Of a stretch of 64,000 bases of DNA, positions 62,401-64,000 are shown one piece after another. The notes under the pieces were generated by a model. The model was not told the origin of the DNA. It saw only the letters and a list, made by a program, of their open reading frames with translations, and searched no databases. Made by a program: the position numbers and the translations under genes. Position 1 is the first letter of the stretch, and the number at the start of each line of letters is the position of its first letter. The stretch comes from Agelaius tricolor (taxonomy: Eukaryota > Chordata > Aves > Passeriformes > Icteridae), in assembly GCA_023055355.1 (NCBI GenBank), contig JALJCS010000001.1, forward strand, positions 72,333,381-72,397,380, in the 5' to 3' direction.

Positions 62401-64000
62401 TGTAGTTGTTGCAGCTCATTGCACATGTACAAGTTGACTTCTGAGTGTTTGCTTGAAATATGAGTATAGTTAATAGACACATGAATTATTCATTGATGGC
62501 ATTTGAATTAAAATCAAATTAGTTATATAACAAGTAGATGTGAGAGGTTCTTTTGAATCTTAATGCTGTTTCCAGTGTATTCTTAACAGACATTTCTGCC
62601 TGTCTGAGCAACCTGGTCTAGTGGAAAGTGTCCCTGCCCTTGGCAGAGGGTGTGGAACCAGGTGATCTTTAAGATCCCCTTCAACCCAAACCATCCTGTG
62701 AATCTGTGATTCTCTGAGTGTTCCCTTTATCAATCCTCCCTCAGGCAGACACTTGGAGTAATTTGTTCTGTGTCCATTTATTGCAGCACTTTTTGGAATT
62801 TGCTGTCTATAATATTACAGCAGGACCATAAGATTGGAAATGCCTTGTGGCTTCTCAGTTGAAGTCTGTGTTATTTCATGTATATTAGTTATTAGCACTT
62901 GTTTGAAAATCTTTGCCTGCAGGTGAATGGGTGAAAACTGATTACAACTGTGCTAATACAGTTTCTAATGTATAAGTATGTGTGGTTGCTCCTCATTCAG
63001 ACTGTAAGTAATACAAGTAGGTGATAAGGAAGAATTTATAAAGCAATGTGGTACAAAATACTAAAACACTTGACTAAATTAGCTTTCAGTTTGACAGTGT
63101 TAAAGCATTTATTTGCATTTTCATACCGATGAGCCATGGAAGAGGGAACAAGAGAAGTAGGTTTTGCTTTGACTTCCCTCTCAGCTGTAATTGTATCATT
63201 GAACTGCTGATAACTGATTTCAGAAATAGGCTAACAGCTGCCACCTCGTCCTCCTCTGGCATCCCAAACCCCAGCTAAGCTAACCAGCTGATAATGTTTG
63301 ATGGGCTGCTAATTTTTAGCCAATTTTCACTAACTGGCTAATTTGCAGCATAATGGAAGCTTCAGGATTGCAGTGAATGTTTAAGAAAGCTCTATACTTA
63401 ATCACACAGTAAATAACAGAATTTTTGGAAGCAGTCAGCTGACAGAGTTAATTATATCTGTGAGCAGAACAGCAGCAGTTGTTTCCTGCTCTGCTGGGCT
63501 CACCAGCCCCTTCCTCTTGGCGGCACATTCAGCAGAATCCAGCACAATGCACTGGCATTTTTGGCAGGACAGGGTGGCTCAGAGGCACTGCATGACCCCC
63601 ATGTGCACGTCTGGGGCCTGGCTGAAGCAGTGCAGAGTCCCTGAGTCTGTCTGCACCTGTGTCTGAAACCAGTGCAGCTGCATCATCACAGGGCAAAATC
63701 AGCTCAGATCTGCCAGGGCAGAGTGAAACTGCTGATCCTGGTGTGGGCACTGCCCCTGTTCAGGTGTGCCAGCAAGTGCTGACACAGCAGGTACCCTGCT
63801 TGTTCCATGCTGCTAATTCTCTTTCCTTTGTGTTTCTCCTCCTGTCTGTAGGTTGATGAAAAAACTGTGGGAGAGCCTGGTTGGCTTTATGGGAGTTTTC
63901 AAGGACATTTTGGTTGGTTTCCGTGCAATTATGTAGAAAAAATACCAGAAGGAGAAAAAGCTTTATCTCCTAAGAAAGCCTTACTTCCTCCTACAGTATC
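23373..64000 (+). CDS. ITSN2: Intersectin-2 (ITSN2), N-terminal part; gene span, 19 coding exons in the window
   Basis: Joining the 19 exons listed below gives about 904 codons with every phase consistent. Order: EH1 (about residues 15-110, EF-type loop D67-E78, conserved W63); a Ser/Pro/Met-rich linker (about 118-240) with GMGSMPNLS and [14 protein letters not shown]2 (about 240-335, loop D289-E300, W285); a coiled coil rich in K, E, R and Q (about 360-800); and SH3A (about 828-886, with [17 protein letters not shown] and [11 protein letters not shown]). Motifs such as [20 protein letters not shown] mark this as intersectin-2 rather than intersectin-1. ITSN2 scaffolds clathrin-mediated endocytosis and actin control at the plasma membrane; its EH domains bind NPF peptides and its SH3 domains bind proline-rich partners such as dynamin and N-WASP. 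The start is ATGATGG after gggacc; the second ATG has the better context, while the family protein begins MMAQFP. The gene continues past the right edge, where the remaining SH3 domains and, in the long form, DH-PH-C2 should lie. Confidence 0.96.
25630..25667 (+). repeat. 19-bp tandem duplication
   Basis: Two copies of ctcctgtggagagactca plus one base (g, then a) stand head to tail; they differ only at the last base. Confidence 0.93.
30874..30956 (+). repeat. AT-rich satellite-like stretch with GATAT units
   Basis: It begins with TA dinucleotides and continues as repeated gatat pentamers broken by aaact. It is a typical slippage repeat. Confidence 0.85.
32770..33265 (+). mobile_element. CR1 LINE 3' part
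   Basis: It includes gagcagctgagggagctggg, ctcagcctggagaaaaggag, aggctgcccagggcagtg and the terminal gatcttaaaggtcttttcca with tggttctgtgattctggg. Confidence 0.87.
33735..33895 (+). repeat. T/G-rich low-complexity tract
   Basis: About 160 bases are almost free of A and C on the plus strand, with TTG triplets and T runs of 5-9. Confidence 0.85.
37632..37681 (+). repeat. 23-bp tandem duplication
   Basis: Two identical 23-base copies (37632-37654 and 37655-37677), each starting ttttgagaaatcttc, are followed by four more matching T. The identity suggests a recent event. Confidence 0.95.
38570..38950 (+). mobile_element. CR1 LINE 3' part, with a second inverted fragment at its end
   Basis: It includes ttgttcaacctggagaaggc, ggctgcccagagaagctgtg and gagcagcctgggctgga. 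From about 38911 the sequence turns to ccacagagtcacaggcatgg with aaaggaccttgaagat, the inverse orientation of a CR1 end, so two insertions abut. Confidence 0.82.
41460..41552 (+). CDS. ITSN2: ITSN2 exon 3, residues 11-42, start of EH1
   Basis: The acceptor is tttttccag (ending 41459) and the donor gttggt (41553), a weaker form. It codes [17 protein letters not shown], then [14 protein letters not shown], the first helix of EH1. Confidence 0.95.
43197..43260 (+). CDS. ITSN2: ITSN2 exon 4, residues 42-63, EH1
   Basis: It lies between tttatcacag and gtaagg and codes [20 protein letters not shown] and the start of the conserved EH tryptophan (W63), which lines the NPF-binding pocket in the family. 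Confidence 0.95.
43855..43945 (-). mobile_element. CR1 LINE 3' fragment, old
   Basis: It contains tagaatcacagagttgttaa and gggatcatcaagtcaaacca, an inverted CR1 end. Confidence 0.75.
44730..44893 (+). CDS. ITSN2: ITSN2 exon 5, residues 63-118, EH1 calcium loop
   Basis: The acceptor is the T-rich gttttgttttaag (ending 44729) and the donor gtactt (44894), which is weak. It contains [12 protein letters not shown] (D67-E78) with D, N, D, D and E at the usual EF-hand ligand positions 1, 3, 5, 9 and 12, then [15 protein letters not shown] and the linker start. Confidence 0.95.
46162..46359 (+). CDS. ITSN2: ITSN2 exon 6, residues 118-184, inter-EH linker
   Basis: This exon of 198 nt (66 codons) codes a low-complexity Met/Ser/Pro/Thr-rich linker: [32 protein letters not shown] and [18 protein letters not shown]. 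The acceptor is ttgctctag and the donor gtgagt. It is expected to be disordered. The borders match the family; the middle has drifted from what I recall of mammals. Confidence 0.93.
46673..46769 (+). CDS. ITSN2: ITSN2 exon 7, residues 184-216, linker
   Basis: It codes [17 protein letters not shown], then [15 protein letters not shown], a signature of intersectin-2. It lies between cttcttccag and gtatgg. Confidence 0.94.
48427..48569 (+). CDS. ITSN2: ITSN2 exon 8, residues 216-264, start of EH2
   Basis: It opens with a serine-rich run ([16 protein letters not shown]) and passes through [16 protein letters not shown] into EH2 ([13 protein letters not shown]). The acceptor is atattgcag and the donor gtgagt. 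Confidence 0.95.
49812..49875 (+). CDS. ITSN2: ITSN2 exon 9, residues 264-285, EH2
   Basis: It codes [20 protein letters not shown] and the start of the EH2 tryptophan W285. At 64 nt it has the same length and phase as exon 4 at the equivalent place in EH1, a trace of the internal EH duplication. Confidence 0.95.
51360..51785 (+). mobile_element. CR1 LINE 3' part near ITSN2 exon 10
   Basis: It includes tttgttcaggctggagaaga, ggatattaggaagaaattct, aggctgcccagaggagctgt and ends with gatgatctttaaggtccctt and atgattccatgat. It stops about 200 bp before exon 10. Confidence 0.88.
51985..52122 (+). CDS. ITSN2: ITSN2 exon 10, residues 285-331, EH2 calcium loop
   Basis: It contains [20 protein letters not shown] with the EF-type loop D289-E300, then [17 protein letters not shown] and LELVPPSFR. 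The acceptor is cccctgcag and the donor gtaatc. A CR1 copy ends about 200 bp upstream. Confidence 0.95.
52213..52298 (+). CDS. ITSN2: ITSN2 exon 11, residues 331-360
   Basis: It codes [19 protein letters not shown] and EEEPQKKQP, the hinge between EH2 and the coiled coil. It is separated from exon 10 by an intron of only 90 bp (52123-52212), the shortest seen here. Confidence 0.94.
53320..53582 (+). CDS. ITSN2: ITSN2 exon 12, residues 360-447, coiled coil
   Basis: It starts [19 protein letters not shown] and continues as an almost pure K/E/R/Q helix ([33 protein letters not shown]). The donor (GAG|gttgtt, from 53583) lacks the usual purine at +3, A at +4 and G at +5. Reading through it adds 17 codons and stops at TAG 53634-53636. 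Confidence 0.95.
54217..54366 (+). CDS. ITSN2: ITSN2 exon 13, residues 448-497, coiled coil
   Basis: It codes [20 protein letters not shown], then [19 protein letters not shown] and [11 protein letters not shown], phase 0 on both sides, between tttcctcag and gtaaga. Confidence 0.95.
54592..54732 (+). CDS. ITSN2: ITSN2 exon 14, residues 498-544, coiled coil
   Basis: It codes [19 protein letters not shown], then [19 protein letters not shown] and VKQLQQQLE, phase 0 on both sides. The acceptor is ctttccag and the donor gtgtgt. Confidence 0.94.
55537..55624 (+). CDS. ITSN2: ITSN2 exon 15, residues 545-574, coiled coil
   Basis: It codes [20 protein letters not shown], then KNAQLENTQ, between catctacag and gtaagt. 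[14 protein letters not shown] is strongly conserved in intersectin-2. Confidence 0.95.
56250..56389 (+). CDS. ITSN2: ITSN2 exon 16, residues 574-620, coiled coil
   Basis: It codes [20 protein letters not shown], then [19 protein letters not shown] and DEFNSQLK, between ttatgcag and gtactt. Confidence 0.95.
59054..59190 (+). CDS. ITSN2: ITSN2 exon 17, residues 621-666, coiled coil
   Basis: It codes [19 protein letters not shown], then [19 protein letters not shown] and RLEDEAAR, between ctccctag and gtaatc. Confidence 0.95.
60304..60337 (+). repeat. 17-bp tandem duplication forming the polypyrimidine tract of ITSN2 exon 18
   Basis: Two exact copies of ttctcttacctctctca stand just before the acceptor tctcttctag (ending 60347). 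Confidence 0.95.
60348..60793 (+). CDS. ITSN2: ITSN2 exon 18, residues 666-815, end of coiled coil and linker to SH3A
   Basis: This is the longest coding exon seen (446 nt). It starts [20 protein letters not shown] and stays charged and helical to about residue 785, then turns into a linker, [19 protein letters not shown] followed by PPWKNEG. The linker lacks coiled-coil character and resembles, as I recall, the DKL...PW segment before SH3A in intersectin-1; mammalian intersectin-2 as I recall it is shorter here. The polypyrimidine tract before the exon is a tandem 17-bp duplication. Open frames on the opposite strand are shadows of the biased composition. Confidence 0.93.
61690..61785 (+). 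mobile_element. CR1 LINE 3' end
   Basis: It contains agatgacctttaaggtccct and ccaacccattctgtg, about 200 bp before ITSN2 exon 19. Confidence 0.83.
61991..62112 (+). CDS. ITSN2: ITSN2 exon 19, residues 815-855, first half of SH3A
   Basis: It codes [19 protein letters not shown], then [19 protein letters not shown] and VIQ. ALYPFEA is the SH3 ALYDY motif and contributes the first ligand-binding aromatics. The acceptor is taccttccag and the donor gtaaga. Confidence 0.95.
62600..62720 (+). mobile_element. CR1 LINE 3' end
   Basis: It contains tgagcaacctggtctagtgg and aggtgatctttaagatcccc, ending gtgaatctgtgattct. Confidence 0.85.
63852..64000 (+). CDS. ITSN2: ITSN2 exon 20, residues 856-904, second half of SH3A, cut by the window edge
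   Basis: It codes [20 protein letters not shown], then [20 protein letters not shown] and KKALLPPTV before the window ends. The tryptophan after GEPG (W866) and the P..Y of WFPCNY (P879, Y882) are the standard SH3 ligand-binding residues. No donor is reached. Confidence 0.95.

Larger units (their letters stand above)
41553..63851. other. ITSN2 introns 3-19 (between the listed exons)
   Basis: Intron lengths run from 90 bp (52123-52212) to about 2.7 kb (56390-59053). They hold CR1 fragments at about 43855-43945, 51360-51785, 61690-61785 and 62600-62720, a 19-T run at 47475-47493, and a T-rich stretch at 50823-50888. Nothing else coding was supported. Confidence 0.6.

Noticed and set aside
1..64000. 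CRISPR array, defence island, prophage or other bacterial system
   Set aside because: The sequence is a vertebrate locus with spliced genes and LINE repeats; no regularly spaced repeats or bacterial genes were seen.

Overview
The window is vertebrate nuclear DNA, almost certainly from a bird. The evidence is split genes with GT-AG introns, two CpG-island promoters, and many fragments of CR1-type LINEs, the dominant avian retroposon, in both orientations. No bacterial operon, CRISPR array, tRNA, rRNA or intact mobile element was seen. The species cannot be named from the sequence.

Layout. (1) 1-2000: the first two exons of a GCFC-family gene (best fit GCFC2) run leftward out of a CpG island at about 1340-2000; the gene continues off the left edge. 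(2) 3721-4653: two rightward exons look like the 3' end of a protein-coding gene that I do not recognise. (3) 10.2-10.8 kb: a second CpG island is the promoter and non-coding first exon of ITSN2. (4) 23340-64000: the coding exons of ITSN2 (intersectin-2) run rightward and leave the window inside the exon that follows the middle of the first SH3 domain. Nineteen coding exons were placed to the base. All junction phases agree and give about 904 codons: EH1, EH2, a long K/E/R/Q coiled coil, and SH3A. The later SH3 domains and, in the long isoform, the DH-PH-C2 module must lie to the right.

The ITSN2 product is an endocytic scaffold. Its EH domains bind NPF-motif adaptors, its coiled coil binds EPS15-type partners and self-associates, and its SH3 domains bind dynamin, synaptojanin and N-WASP. 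The GCFC product is a nuclear factor linked to spliceosome disassembly or transcription. The two genes are neighbours and not a functional operon.

Regions without genes are introns 1 (12.9 kb) and 2 (18.1 kb), smaller introns, and about 5 kb of intergenic DNA before the ITSN2 island. They hold CR1 fragments, homopolymer runs and a few local repeats. I found no clear sign of a new biological system. The points most worth checking are the unidentified gene at 3.7-4.7 kb, the nested upstream reading frames in the ITSN2 leader with an alternative leader free of ATG, a weak splice donor inside the ITSN2 coiled coil, a duplicated polypyrimidine tract, and a perfect 17-bp inverted repeat in intron 1.
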